64,000 bases of DNA. It comes from Butyrivibrio sp. LC3010. Its GTDB lineage: Bacteria > Bacillota > Clostridia > Lachnospirales > Lachnospiraceae. Made by a program: the position numbers and the translations under genes. The stretch lies in NCBI RefSeq assembly GCF_000424385.1, contig NZ_AUJU01000005.1, forward strand, positions 62,001-126,000, given 5' to 3'. The notes under the pieces were generated by a model. The model was not told the origin of the DNA. It worked only from the letters and a program-made list of their open reading frames with translations, and searched no databases. Position 1 is the stretch's first letter. Every line of letters begins with the position of its first letter. This document shows, in pieces, positions 34,479 through 43,683 of the stretch.

Positions 34479-36194
34479 ATGTTCAATAAGATAAAAAAAG
34501 GATTTTTGTTTATAGGAACCTCTGCGGCAAGAGGTGCTGACAGGTTCAGAATCAGGGAGCATTTCAAGGGCATACAGGATTTTTCCGGTATGTCTGTTTC
34601 TGTTGTCTATCTTCCTAATGATAATCCGGGGGTAAGGAAGAGATTCGAAGAATCAATAAAAAAATCCAGAACAAATATAAAATACGAAATAGTTGAAAAT
34701 GCAGCTGATGCCAGGGGTGAGTACCTTGTTTTTGTGAACAATGTGGATGAAGTACATGATGGCTGGCTTGATTTTCTTGCAGAAGCCTTTGTAAGAAATG
34801 ACAATGTCGGAATCGTCGGTGGTACAACCTATTACTCAATGAAGATGAGAAAAGGAAAAGCATTGAAGATCAGATTTAAGGGAGTAAAGTACCTTCCCTA
34901 TTCCACTGCAAACCGCGGGACTTTGTGTAAGCTTCTCGATGCCGATGTGAAGACAGAGGAGGACAATTTTGGTATAGCCGGGACGGATATTCCATCCATC
35001 AATATCATTATGATCAAGGCTGATTATTATAAAAAGATAGGCGGTCTTTGCAGTTTATATGTGAATAATTCCTGGGACTTTGCACTGGCGGATCTGTGTC
35101 TTATGTCCAAGGCATATGGTAAAGATAATTATCTGGCGGATTACTGCCTGGTTTCTGTTTTCAGAGATAAAGAAATAAGGAAAGCAAATAATTACGGAAG
35201 GCCAATACTGCCTGGCAGATGGCGGAGCGGTGGAAATCAGGGAACAAGGCCAAAGCCTGACAACAACGAGATTGACATCTGTGCATCCATGCCCGGAAAT
35301 GACGATGGGAAATTCTGGGGAGACTATCATTTTGCATATGCCTTAAAGGGTGCGTTGGAAAAACTGGGATATAAGGTAAATGTGCTTCCAATCGACGACT
35401 GGTACAAGGAGAGTACTGCAAGGACAGTTATTGTACTTCGCGGTAAGCACGGATATTACAGGAAAGCTTTAAGCGACGGACAAAGACTTGTTTACTGGAC
35501 AATCTCACATCCTGCAGATATCAGGGAGACAGAACTGATGCAGGCTGATTACATATTCTATGCATCGGATATTATGAAACAGAAGTTTGGCGAAAAAGTT
35601 GCGGTTCCTTCTGAAATTCTGATGCAGTGCACTGACCCTTCCGTAATGTCATACAGCAAGGATAAGGTTATACCTGAAAACAATTATGCACCTGAGCTCC
35701 TTTTTGTGGGTAACAGCAGAGGAGTCTTCAGGAAAATACTTAGGGATGTACTTCCGACGGATCATGACCTGCATGTTTATGGAAGACATTGGGACAAATT
35801 TCCTGAGGTTCAGAGCCATGTGATAGCAAATTATATATCTAATGACAAGGTTTCTGCAGTTTATCACGATGCCAGAATTCTCTTAAATGATCACTGGGAT
35901 GATATGAGAGAATACGGAATCATTTCCAACAGAATCTTTGATGCCATGTGTGCAGGCGCTTTCGTGATAAGTGATGATGTTCCGGGACTTAATGAGACAT
36001 TCGGTTCAAGCCTTGTGACCTATAAGGACAGGAAAGATTTAAGTGACAAAATAGATTACTACCTTACCCATGAATATGAGAGAGATAGAATTGCCAGAGC
36101 AGGGAAAAAGATGGTTATGGAAAATCATACTTTTGATAGCAGGGCAAAGAGAATATCTGAGGTGATAGAGGCTGATAAACAGGCCAGGTTGTAA
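34479..36194 (+). CDS. Two-domain glycosyltransferase: GT2-like N-terminus plus CgeB-like GT-B C-terminus
   Basis: A 571-residue protein. The first 235 residues resemble a degenerate GT2 domain: LVFVNNVDEVHDGWLDFLAE replaces the usual DGS and DxD pair, and NIIMIKADYYKKIGG follows. From about 265 it becomes a CgeB/DUF3880-like GT-B enzyme with YFAYAL-type helices, LLFVGNSRGVFRKILRD, VYGRHWDKFPE and FDAMCAGAFVISDDVPGL. Such proteins act in spore-coat or capsule glycosylation. The start follows AAAGGA within a palindrome. It is transcribed away from the inverted GT2 gene. Confidence 0.8.
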   Translation: MFNKIKKGFLFIGTSAARGADRFRIREHFKGIQDFSGMSVSVVYLPNDNPGVRKRFEESIKKSRTNIKYEIVENAADARGEYLVFVNNVDEVHDGWLDFLAEAFVRNDNVGIVGGTTYYSMKMRKGKALKIRFKGVKYLPYSTANRGTLCKLLDADVKTEEDNFGIAGTDIPSINIIMIKADYYKKIGGLCSLYVNNSWDFALADLCLMSKAYGKDNYLADYCLVSVFRDKEIRKANNYGRPILPGRWRSGGNQGTRPKPDNNEIDICASMPGNDDGKFWGDYHFAYALKGALEKLGYKVNVLPIDDWYKESTARTVIVLRGKHGYYRKALSDGQRLVYWTISHPADIRETELMQADYIFYASDIMKQKFGEKVAVPSEILMQCTDPSVMSYSKDKVIPENNYAPELLFVGNSRGVFRKILRDVLPTDHDLHVYGRHWDKFPEVQSHVIANYISNDKVSAVYHDARILLNDHWDDMREYGIISNRIFDAMCAGAFVISDDVPGLNETFGSSLVTYKDRKDLSDKIDYYLTHEYERDRIARAGKKMVMENHTFDSRAKRISEVIEADKQARL

Positions 36195-36260
36195 AACGGG
36201 TAAATAATTGCTATTATAGATGTTTGGTGTAGTAATTAAATTTTGAAGAGTAAGAGAGAT

Positions 36261-37064
36261 ATGAGAATCAGTAATAAGATAAAAAAAGGAATAAGAAAGG
36301 CAAAATCTTACAAATTCCTGTTTGAGGAACTTGTACAGAGAGACTTTAATCAGAAATATAAGCGAACCATACTTGGTATGGGATGGAGTATTTTATCCCC
36401 GCTTCTTCATCTTCTTGTAATGAAGATAGTGTTCACACAGTTTTTTGGAAGAGGTAAGAATTCACTTTATTATACGACCTACCTTTTTTCGGGAAATATA
36501 ATGATGTCCTTCTATAAGGAAGCTACGAAGAACGGAATGAGCTCACTGTTTAAGGAACGAAGGATTCTTCAGAAGATAAATGTTCCGAAATATCTGTTCC
36601 TGTTGTCAAAGAACGTGTCGGCTTTTGTTAATTTTATGCTGACGCTGGTGGTATTTTTCATATTCTGTTTCTTTGACAAGATAAAGTTCGGACCGCATAT
36701 GCTTATGATCCTGTATCCGATATCTACATTGCTTATCATGAATATCGGAATAGGAATGATTTTATCAGCGCTTTATGTCTTTTTCAGAGACATTCAGTAT
36801 CTGTATGACGTATTTTTGACACTTTTGGGATATTTGTCAGCTATATTCTATCATGTAGAGGATTTCAATAATGTTATGATCCAGAGGGCATTTCTGCTGA
36901 ATCCCGTTTATGTCATGATAAAGTATGTCAGAGTTGTTGTAATGGAGTGCACCATACCTTCAATAGAGTATCATGTGCTTTGCGCTTTTTATGCACTGTT
37001 TTATCTGGCAATAGGCTTGTGGATTTATAAGAGATACAACCACGAGTTTGTTTACTACCTGTAA
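36261..37064 (+). CDS. ABC-2 type polysaccharide/teichoic acid export permease (TagG/Wzm)
   Basis: A 267-residue permease with six membrane helices and the signature N-terminal cytoplasmic stretch LVQRDFNQKYKRTILGMGWS, found in Wzm/TagG proteins. It forms the channel half of an exporter for polymer built in full on a lipid carrier inside the cell. The ATPase gene follows at 37181. The ATG at 36261 has AGAGAG before it; a TTG at 36243 is also in frame, but less likely. Confidence 0.9.
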   Translation: MRISNKIKKGIRKAKSYKFLFEELVQRDFNQKYKRTILGMGWSILSPLLHLLVMKIVFTQFFGRGKNSLYYTTYLFSGNIMMSFYKEATKNGMSSLFKERRILQKINVPKYLFLLSKNVSAFVNFMLTLVVFFIFCFFDKIKFGPHMLMILYPISTLLIMNIGIGMILSALYVFFRDIQYLYDVFLTLLGYLSAIFYHVEDFNNVMIQRAFLLNPVYVMIKYVRVVVMECTIPSIEYHVLCAFYALFYLAIGLWIYKRYNHEFVYYL

Positions 37065-37180
37065 TATGATGGCGTCAGTGTTGGATTTATATAAAGAGAG
37101 CACTTGGTGGGGCTTACGGGCTTTATGGAGAATGTTAAGACCGTAATAGTTATAATACAGGCAAAGATTTAGGAGTACAC

Positions 37181-38122
37181 ATGTCAGTAATAGAATGTAA
37201 TGATGTTAGTATCCGTTATATCACCGGAGACTTAAAGGCAATTGGATTAAAGGAATTCGTGGTAAGAAAGCTCAGTGGTAACTATCATGTGGAGGAATTC
37301 TGGGCAGACAGACACATAAATTTCAAGCTTGAAAAGGGAGAAATGCTTGGTATCATCGGTTCTAACGGAGCGGGTAAGAGTACAATACTTAAAGCTATTT
37401 CCCAGATACTTCTTCCCGTTGAGGGAACTATCAAGGTTAATGGAACAATAGCAGCGCTGCTTGAGCTTACCAGTGGCTTTGATGAAGATATGACAGTTAA
37501 GGAAAATGCGTACCTGCGTGGTGCCATGCTTGGTTATACAAGGCAGTTTATGGATGAGAGATACCGTGAGATAATCCAGTTTGCCGAGCTTGAGAAGTTT
37601 GAGGATTATCAGTTTAAACAGTTATCAAGCGGAATGCGAAGCAGACTGGCCTTTTCCATCGCATGTCTTGTGGATCCGGATGTACTGATTCTGGATGAGG
37701 TTTTATCTGTTGGTGACGGAGCTTTCAGAGAAAAGAGCGGAAATAAGATGAGAGAGATACTTAAAAAAGGTATCACTGCAATTCTTGTATCACACTCCAT
37801 ATCTCAGGTCAGAGAGCTATGCGATAAGATACTGTGGCTTGATCATGGTAAACAGATTGCGTTTGGCAGCGATGTAGAGAAGCTTTGTGACGCTTATGAG
37901 GAATTCCTTCAGACGATGAAGATTCCGCAGTCACAGGCCGACATAGATAAGCTTGCAGCAGACTTTAAGATCCGCAAGGAGAAAGAAGTCAAGGAACAGA
38001 CCTCAGAGCTTAGAAAGATGATGGGGACAGTTCCGGAGGATGAAGCATATAGAGCAGCTATTGGTTTTCTTAAAGAGAAATTCCCCGAAACACTCAGGGA
38101 TATTGATAAGTTGAGAGATTAG
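37181..38122 (+). CDS. ABC export ATPase (TagH/Wzt-like)
   Basis: A 313-residue ATPase. Walker A GSNGAGKST starts at residue 60, the signature is LSSGMRSRL at 148 and Walker B VLILDEVLSVGD has Asp172-Glu173. It belongs to the Wzt/TagH/RfbE type, with a helical, charged C-terminal tail of about 75 residues (from 240) rather than a full carbohydrate-binding module. With the permease at 36261 it exports a finished polymer. The 116-base gap before it has a TTACGG/CCGTAA dyad and a TATAAT at 37151-37156 with no good -35. Confidence 0.92.
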   Translation: MSVIECNDVSIRYITGDLKAIGLKEFVVRKLSGNYHVEEFWADRHINFKLEKGEMLGIIGSNGAGKSTILKAISQILLPVEGTIKVNGTIAALLELTSGFDEDMTVKENAYLRGAMLGYTRQFMDERYREIIQFAELEKFEDYQFKQLSSGMRSRLAFSIACLVDPDVLILDEVLSVGDGAFREKSGNKMREILKKGITAILVSHSISQVRELCDKILWLDHGKQIAFGSDVEKLCDAYEEFLQTMKIPQSQADIDKLAADFKIRKEKEVKEQTSELRKMMGTVPEDEAYRAAIGFLKEKFPETLRDIDKLRD

Positions 38123-38123
38123 T

Positions 38124-39209
38124 ATGGAAAAGAAAGTTACGGTTGTAGTTCCTTCGTACAATACAGAGAATCAGATAGAAAAATGTCTTGATACCATTTG
38201 CTCACAGACGCTTAAGGATATCGAGATAATAGTTGTTGATGATGGCTCGTCGGACAGAACTGCTGATATAGCTGATGAATATGCCAAAAAGGATGACAGG
38301 ATTCAGGTTGTAAGAAATGAGCACCAGAATGCGGGCGTAGCGAGAAACACCGGCCTTGATAAAGCAACCGGTGAGTATATCGTATTCTGGGACTCAGATG
38401 ACTTTTTTGCTGTAAATGCTCTTGATAAGCTTTATACGAAGTGCAAAGCAGAGAATGCGGATATCTGTATTTGCGATGCTTATCATGTGGATGATAAGAG
38501 CGGAAAAAGGATTCCCGGGAATAAGAATAATTATCAGTATCTTATAAACGGTGATACCTATAACAGGAAAACCAACCCTGACTACATCCTCAATATAACT
38601 ACGAATGTACCGTGGAATAAAATGTTCCGCACAGGGTTTATTAAAAGTACGGGGATTCGCTTTCAAAGCATCGAGAGAGCAAACGATGCTTTTTTTACTA
38701 TGTCAGCAATGGTTCTGGCAGATAAAGTTACGATAATAAGAGATTCCCTTATCTATTGGAGATTCAATCAGAAGATAAGCACCACCAGCGACAAATCAAG
38801 ATCTCCCATGTGTGTGTTCAGGGCATTTGAGGAGACAAAGAGATTTCTTGAGGAAAAGGGCGTATACGAAGAGGTTAAGAGGAGCTTTTTGAACAGAGCG
38901 GTAGACAGTTATCTGTACAGCCTAAAATGCCAGAAGAGTCTTAGTACTATAGACAGCTTCAGAGAATCCTTTGATTATATTAAAAATGAAGCTTTTGGAA
39001 AGCTTGGCTGGGATGAAATAAGAACTGATGATATTTATAAGCACAATAAATATCTGACTCTTAAGCATGTTACTGAAGGAAGCTATGAAGAATATATGTT
39101 ATTCATGGAGAGCGAGCTTCAGAGCAAGTACAATAAGACAGTCAATTCAAAGGCATATAAGATTGGTAAAAAGATGCTCTGGCTTCCCAAAAAGCTTTTT
39201 AGACGCTGA
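38124..39209 (+). CDS. Glycosyltransferase family 2
   Basis: A 361-residue GT-A enzyme with VTVVVPSYNTENQIEKCL, VVDDGSSDRTADIADEY, FWDSDDFF as metal site and VPWNKMFRTGF in the acceptor part. The C-terminus is basic (MLWLPKKLFRR) and may bind the membrane surface. It lies one base after the ATPase stop, in the same transcript as the exporter. It probably builds the carrier-linked oligosaccharide of the phosphopolymer. Confidence 0.92.
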   Translation: MEKKVTVVVPSYNTENQIEKCLDTICSQTLKDIEIIVVDDGSSDRTADIADEYAKKDDRIQVVRNEHQNAGVARNTGLDKATGEYIVFWDSDDFFAVNALDKLYTKCKAENADICICDAYHVDDKSGKRIPGNKNNYQYLINGDTYNRKTNPDYILNITTNVPWNKMFRTGFIKSTGIRFQSIERANDAFFTMSAMVLADKVTIIRDSLIYWRFNQKISTTSDKSRSPMCVFRAFEETKRFLEEKGVYEEVKRSFLNRAVDSYLYSLKCQKSLSTIDSFRESFDYIKNEAFGKLGWDEIRTDDIYKHNKYLTLKHVTEGSYEEYMLFMESELQSKYNKTVNSKAYKIGKKMLWLPKKLFRR

Positions 39210-39213
39210 TTAC

Positions 39214-39300
39214 TGTTAGTGCATGTCTTTTGGCGCGTAAGATACCAATATCTGACAGGGCTATGTCAGATATAAACTGGCGTTTATAGAGGAGGAGGGA
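39214..39300 (+). repeat. Leader repeat B, copy 1
   Basis: An 87-base leader element before the SDR gene that is about 75% identical to 50227-50312 before the GtrB gene. It contains ATATCTGACA paired with TGTCAGATAT (39248-39273, perfect 10-base stem, GGGCTA loop) and ends in a shared TATAGAGGAG ribosome-site segment. Both copies stand just upstream of a start codon. Function unknown; it may be an RNA-based control element. Confidence 0.72.
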
Positions 39301-39309
39301 TAAAACGGT

Positions 39310-40353
39310 ATGAATTTACTTGAAAATTCATTATATAAAGAGGACATAGAGTACATTCTCGGAAAGGAACTCCCTTGGGAAAAGATTAAGGGGAAAAGCT
39401 TCCTTATATCAGGAGCTACCGGCCTTATTGGGAGCTGCCTTATTGATGCCCTTACATGTTTTGAGGAAAGAGAAAAATCAGGAATAAAAATATATGCTAT
39501 CGGAAGAAGCAAAGAGAAAATAGCTAACAGATTTAATCCTGATATTGTAACTGCGATTGAGCAGGATGTTAATAAACCTTTCATGGATGAGATTAAAAGT
39601 GTTAAAGCAGATTATGTGCTGCATCTTGCAAGTAATACTCATCCTATGCAGTATTCGACAGATCCGATAGGAACTATAATGACCAATCTTATCGGACTAA
39701 ACAATATGCTTGAGATAAGCACCGATGCAGAGAGATTCATGTTTGCGTCCTCTGTTGAGATATATGGTGAGAACAGAGGAGATGTGGATCGTTTCGACGA
39801 ATCTTACCTTGGATACATAGATTGTAATACCGCAAGGGCCGGATACCCGGAGGGAAAAAGAGCAGGAGAGTCGCTTTGCCAGTCCTACATCAAGCAGAAG
39901 GGGATGGATATCGTTATTCCGAGACTTTCAAGAACCTACGGACCGACCATGCTTTGGTCTGATACCAAGGCTATATCGCAGTTTATTAAGAAGGGCGTTG
40001 ATGGTGAGGATATAGTTCTTAAGTCAGAGGGAACTCAGTTATTCTCATACAGCTATGTGGCTGATGCGGTTACAGGTCTTCTTTACGTACTTCTTCTTGG
40101 TGAAAATGGTGGAGCCTATAACATCGCAGATGAAGCCTCTGATATAGCATTAAAGGACCTTGCGGCAATCATAGCTGATTATGCAGGTAAAAAGGTTATC
40201 TTTGAGCTTCCTGATGCTACTGAGGCAGCAGGATATTCCAAAGCAACCAAGGCAATACTTGATTCTGCAAAGCTAAAAGCTCTCGGATGGAGCGCAGGCT
40301 ATGACATGAAGAAGGGACTTGAGCGCACAATAGACATTTTGAAGGCTAACTAA
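39310..40353 (+). CDS. NAD-dependent epimerase/dehydratase (extended SDR)
   Basis: A 347-residue extended short-chain dehydrogenase/reductase. The cofactor motif SGATGLIGS spans residues 34-42, LHLASNTHPMQYSTDP holds the substrate-region segment, and the catalytic YPEGK is at 179-183. It acts on a nucleotide-activated sugar or polyol. Given the IspD/LicD genes nearby it could serve a CDP-activated substrate, but epimerase or decarboxylase activity on a UDP-sugar is equally likely. The ribosome site GAGGAGGAGGG lies before ATG 39310. Confidence 0.87.
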   Translation: MNLLENSLYKEDIEYILGKELPWEKIKGKSFLISGATGLIGSCLIDALTCFEEREKSGIKIYAIGRSKEKIANRFNPDIVTAIEQDVNKPFMDEIKSVKADYVLHLASNTHPMQYSTDPIGTIMTNLIGLNNMLEISTDAERFMFASSVEIYGENRGDVDRFDESYLGYIDCNTARAGYPEGKRAGESLCQSYIKQKGMDIVIPRLSRTYGPTMLWSDTKAISQFIKKGVDGEDIVLKSEGTQLFSYSYVADAVTGLLYVLLLGENGGAYNIADEASDIALKDLAAIIADYAGKKVIFELPDATEAAGYSKATKAILDSAKLKALGWSAGYDMKKGLERTIDILKAN

Positions 40354-40359
40354 CTAAAA

Positions 40360-40420
40360 GCGAGGGGCGTATCCTGTAAAGCAGGATTCTTGAATGAATT
40401 TTCCTTTTTGCATTCAAGAA
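40360..40420 (+). repeat. Degenerate inverted fragment of repeat A with hairpins
   Basis: GCGAGGGGCGTATCCTG (40360-40376) matches, in reverse complement, 16 of 17 bases of the CAGGACACGCCCCTCGC part of repeat A. It joins an ATCCTG-TAAAG-CAGGAT hairpin (40371-40387), then a nine-base stem TCTTGAATG/CATTCAAGA (40388-40420). It lies between the SDR and TagF-like genes and may be a worn copy. Confidence 0.6.
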
Positions 40421-40462
40421 GTCTTAGACTTTTGGATACTTTTAGATGAGAAAGGTAATTAA

Positions 40463-41677
40463 ATGGCATTTAAGGAGTGGAGACAATCCACTGAGGATTT
40501 TATTATAAGATGGGTTTCCAGAAAGATAGTTTTTCCTGTGATGTTTTTCATCGGGAGCCGTAGACCCATTAAAGAAAATAAGGTGGTTTTTCTGGAGCTG
40601 AGACTCCTTTCACTTTCTAATAATCACAAGGAGCTGTATAAGAGGCTTACTGAAGATTATGATATGGATGTGAAATGCGTGTTTTTCAGGATTGGAACTG
40701 ACAGACGCCGGGAGATATACAAGCATTATTCAGAGTATATCTGGGAGGCCTCTGATGCAAAATACCTTATATTCAGCGAAGGAAATGATGTTCATGCCTG
40801 TGTGCCCAAGAGAAAAGGACAGCATCAGTTAAATACCTGGCATGCTGCAGGGGCTTTTAAGAGATTCGGACTTTCCACGGCTACGAAGCTTTTTGGGGAT
40901 ACCGCTGATAACATGAAAAGATTTCCCTCCCACGGGAATTATGATCTTGTAACGGTAAGCTCTCCAGAGATTGAGTGGGCTTATATAGAAGCCATGGGAA
41001 AAGAGAAAGACCCTGAATGCATTAAGGCAGTGGGACTTTCAAGAACGGACGTTTTCTATAAGGATGGCGAAAAGAAGGAAGCCTTCGAGAGATTCTATAA
41101 GCAGTTTCCTGAGGCTAAAGGCAAAAAAGTAATACTTTACGCACCGACCTTCAGAGGGAAGACTGTTGGTGCCGAAACTCCGGATAAACTTTCTGTAGAG
41201 AAGTTTTTTGAGAGATTGAGTGATGAGTATGTCCTTGTGTTCAAGCATCATCCTATTGTACATAAAAGACCTGCGATTCCTGAAAAATACAGTTCTTTTG
41301 CTAAGGACCTTTCAGACAGCATGACTATAGAAGATCTGCTTTTTGTAAGTGACATCTGTATTAGCGATTATTCATCTCTGATTTATGAATATTCACTTTT
41401 TGAAAAGCCTATGATCTTTTTTGCCTATGATCTGGATGACTATTTTGACTGGAGAGGTTTTTATTATAACTATGATGAACTGACTCCGGGACCTGTCTAT
41501 AAGACTAACGAAGAAATCCTTGATTATATCGAAAACATCGATGAGAGATTCGACAAAGAAGAAGTAAGAAAATTCAAGGAGCGGTTTATGAGTGCGTGCG
41601 ATGGCCATGCAACTGACAGAATCATGAAAATGTTCTTTGAGCCATCACTTGAGAAGTATAAGAAGAAAGAAAAATAA
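40463..41677 (+). CDS. CDP-glycerol (polyol) phosphotransferase, TagF/TarB type
   Basis: A 404-residue GT-B-type enzyme that moves glycerol (or other polyol) phosphate from a CDP-donor to a growing chain at the membrane. The key residues are visible: WHAAGAFKRFG with His127 and KHHP with His262-His263, matching the two catalytic-histidine regions of TagF. SDICISDYSSLIYEYSLFEKP is the typical donor-binding strand. The N-terminus is basic and amphipathic for membrane contact. Its stop overlaps the LtaS-like gene start by one base. Confidence 0.93.
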   Translation: MAFKEWRQSTEDFIIRWVSRKIVFPVMFFIGSRRPIKENKVVFLELRLLSLSNNHKELYKRLTEDYDMDVKCVFFRIGTDRRREIYKHYSEYIWEASDAKYLIFSEGNDVHACVPKRKGQHQLNTWHAAGAFKRFGLSTATKLFGDTADNMKRFPSHGNYDLVTVSSPEIEWAYIEAMGKEKDPECIKAVGLSRTDVFYKDGEKKEAFERFYKQFPEAKGKKVILYAPTFRGKTVGAETPDKLSVEKFFERLSDEYVLVFKHHPIVHKRPAIPEKYSSFAKDLSDSMTIEDLLFVSDICISDYSSLIYEYSLFEKPMIFFAYDLDDYFDWRGFYYNYDELTPGPVYKTNEEILDYIENIDERFDKEEVRKFKERFMSACDGHATDRIMKMFFEPSLEKYKKKEK

Positions 41678-43677
41678 TGACTAAGAACAACAGAGTTTTA
41701 AAAATAATTTACCTGGTAATTGCGGCAGTGGTAACGGTTTTCGGGCTTAGTCTGGTAACGGATTACACAGGAAAAAGATATATTGTTCTGACTGCCTGCT
41801 TTTTATTATTTGCATTTGCATTTCCGTTTATCTGTGACAAAATGCGAGGAATCCTGGATAAGTGGCCAAGATATGTGGTGCTTTTGATATATCCTTTTAT
41901 ATGCTACTACCTTACAGAGTGCGCTTTGGATACTACATATTCGATAATAGGAAGTAAGCTTAAGGTTATAGTTGGTAATTACGGGCTGTACGCTTTGCTT
42001 CTCTGGTCGATTTATGCTTTTACCTTATCCCTTAGATGGTCATTATTTATTTCGGGAGTGCTCTCAGGGATGTTCGGTGTTGTGAACTATTATGTAATCA
42101 AGTTCAGGCAGATACCGATTCTGGCAGGGGATATAGCTACAACAGGAACAGCACTAAACGTTGCAAGCGATTATGAGTATTCATATACCATAAAACAGTT
42201 TATGATGATCGCATTTATTCTTGCCTGCTTTTCATTTTTCCTTTTTTACAGATCCGGAAATGAGAAGAGAAGAGATCCCCGATTCAGACTTATAATTGCA
42301 GGACTTGGAGCGGTTGTTGTTATCTCATCCGCATATACACTGGCAGGAACGGACTTCCTTAAAAACCATGGCATTACGATCAATACTTTCATGCCGATAA
42401 AGTCTTATCGAAATAACGGAGGACTTTTAACTTTTACCAGAAGCATACGTACAATGGTGATTGATAAGCCCAAGGGCTACAGCATAAATACCATAACGGA
42501 GCTTCAGGAAAAATACCCTTCGGATAAAGTATCCGCTGATACAGATGCCAAGAGACCGAATGTAATAGTAATTATGGATGAGGCATTTGCTGATCTTCAG
42601 GATGTGGGCGTGCTTCATACTGATAAAGAGGTAATGCCTTTTTATGACAGTCTGACAGAGAACACGATAAAGGGCAGAAGCTATGTTTCAGTCTTTGGTG
42701 GTCAGACGGCTAATACAGAGTATGAGTTTTTAAGTAATGATTCCAAGGCGTTTCTTCCTGCGGGAACTACGCCATATCAGCTCTATATTAAGAGTTTTAT
42801 TCCGACACTTACTCAGAATATGATTCTTGATAACTACAGCGGAATACTTGCACTTCACCCTTATAAGGCAAGCGGGTATAACAGACAGAATGTTTATCCG
42901 TACATGGGATTTTCTGATTTCATTACTGTGGCTGATTTTGCTGAGGATACACATACTATCGGCGGACACGTTGATGATAAAGAGGACTTTGCAAGAATTA
43001 TTGAGGAATATGAGAAGGCAAAGAGTGAAAATTCAGAGCCATTTTATATTTTCAATGTTACCATGCAAAATCACAGTCCTTACGTTGGAGAGTGGGAAAA
43101 TCTTCCTGATGAAATAGATATTCTTGATGATAACCTGAAGCAGGATGGCGTTGAGAATTATCTTAATCTCATTCATGAGAGTGATGATGCACTTAAAGGA
43201 TTGGTTGAGTATTTTGAAAAAACGGATGATCCCACGGTAATAGTTTACTTTGGAGATCACGAGCCGGGACTTTCTGATGAGTTCTACAATGAGCTTCTTG
43301 GAGCTGAGAAGAACAGCCTTAAGGGACTTGAGCAGATGAATCTGTATCACACCAGATTCCTTATCTGGGCGAACTATGATATACCTGAAGAAAACTATGT
43401 TTTTGAAGATGGTATAAGCATAAATTACCTTCAGTCTGTTATGCTTGAAGCCTGCGGAATGAAGATGAGCGGATATAATAAGTATCTGCTGGATCTTATG
43501 AAGGATGTTCCTATCATAAATGCCAATGGCTACGTTGGAGCAGATGGTAAGTTTTATGAAGTGGACGATAAGACTTCACCCTACTACAATGAGATCAATG
43601 TATACAACACACTTTGCTACAACCATCTTTTTGATAAAAAGAACAGGGTGGATTCGTTCTTTGAATATGGGGAGTGA
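41677..43677 (+). CDS. LtaS-like phosphoglycerol transferase, single-domain paralogue
   Basis: A 666-residue paralogue of the protein at 27977. It has about five or more N-terminal membrane helices, then a sulfatase-fold domain with VIMDEAFADLQDVG, GGQTANTEYEFLSNDS carrying the probable nucleophile Thr344, NVTMQNHSPY and VYFGDHEPG. It ends at FFEYGE, the point where the other paralogue continues into a GDPD-like domain. It should transfer phosphoglycerol from phosphatidylglycerol to an extracytoplasmic acceptor. Start overlaps the TagF-like stop (TAATG). Confidence 0.9.
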   Translation: MTKNNRVLKIIYLVIAAVVTVFGLSLVTDYTGKRYIVLTACFLLFAFAFPFICDKMRGILDKWPRYVVLLIYPFICYYLTECALDTTYSIIGSKLKVIVGNYGLYALLLWSIYAFTLSLRWSLFISGVLSGMFGVVNYYVIKFRQIPILAGDIATTGTALNVASDYEYSYTIKQFMMIAFILACFSFFLFYRSGNEKRRDPRFRLIIAGLGAVVVISSAYTLAGTDFLKNHGITINTFMPIKSYRNNGGLLTFTRSIRTMVIDKPKGYSINTITELQEKYPSDKVSADTDAKRPNVIVIMDEAFADLQDVGVLHTDKEVMPFYDSLTENTIKGRSYVSVFGGQTANTEYEFLSNDSKAFLPAGTTPYQLYIKSFIPTLTQNMILDNYSGILALHPYKASGYNRQNVYPYMGFSDFITVADFAEDTHTIGGHVDDKEDFARIIEEYEKAKSENSEPFYIFNVTMQNHSPYVGEWENLPDEIDILDDNLKQDGVENYLNLIHESDDALKGLVEYFEKTDDPTVIVYFGDHEPGLSDEFYNELLGAEKNSLKGLEQMNLYHTRFLIWANYDIPEENYVFEDGISINYLQSVMLEACGMKMSGYNKYLLDLMKDVPIINANGYVGADGKFYEVDDKTSPYYNEINVYNTLCYNHLFDKKNRVDSFFEYGE

Positions 43678-43683
43678 CACTGC

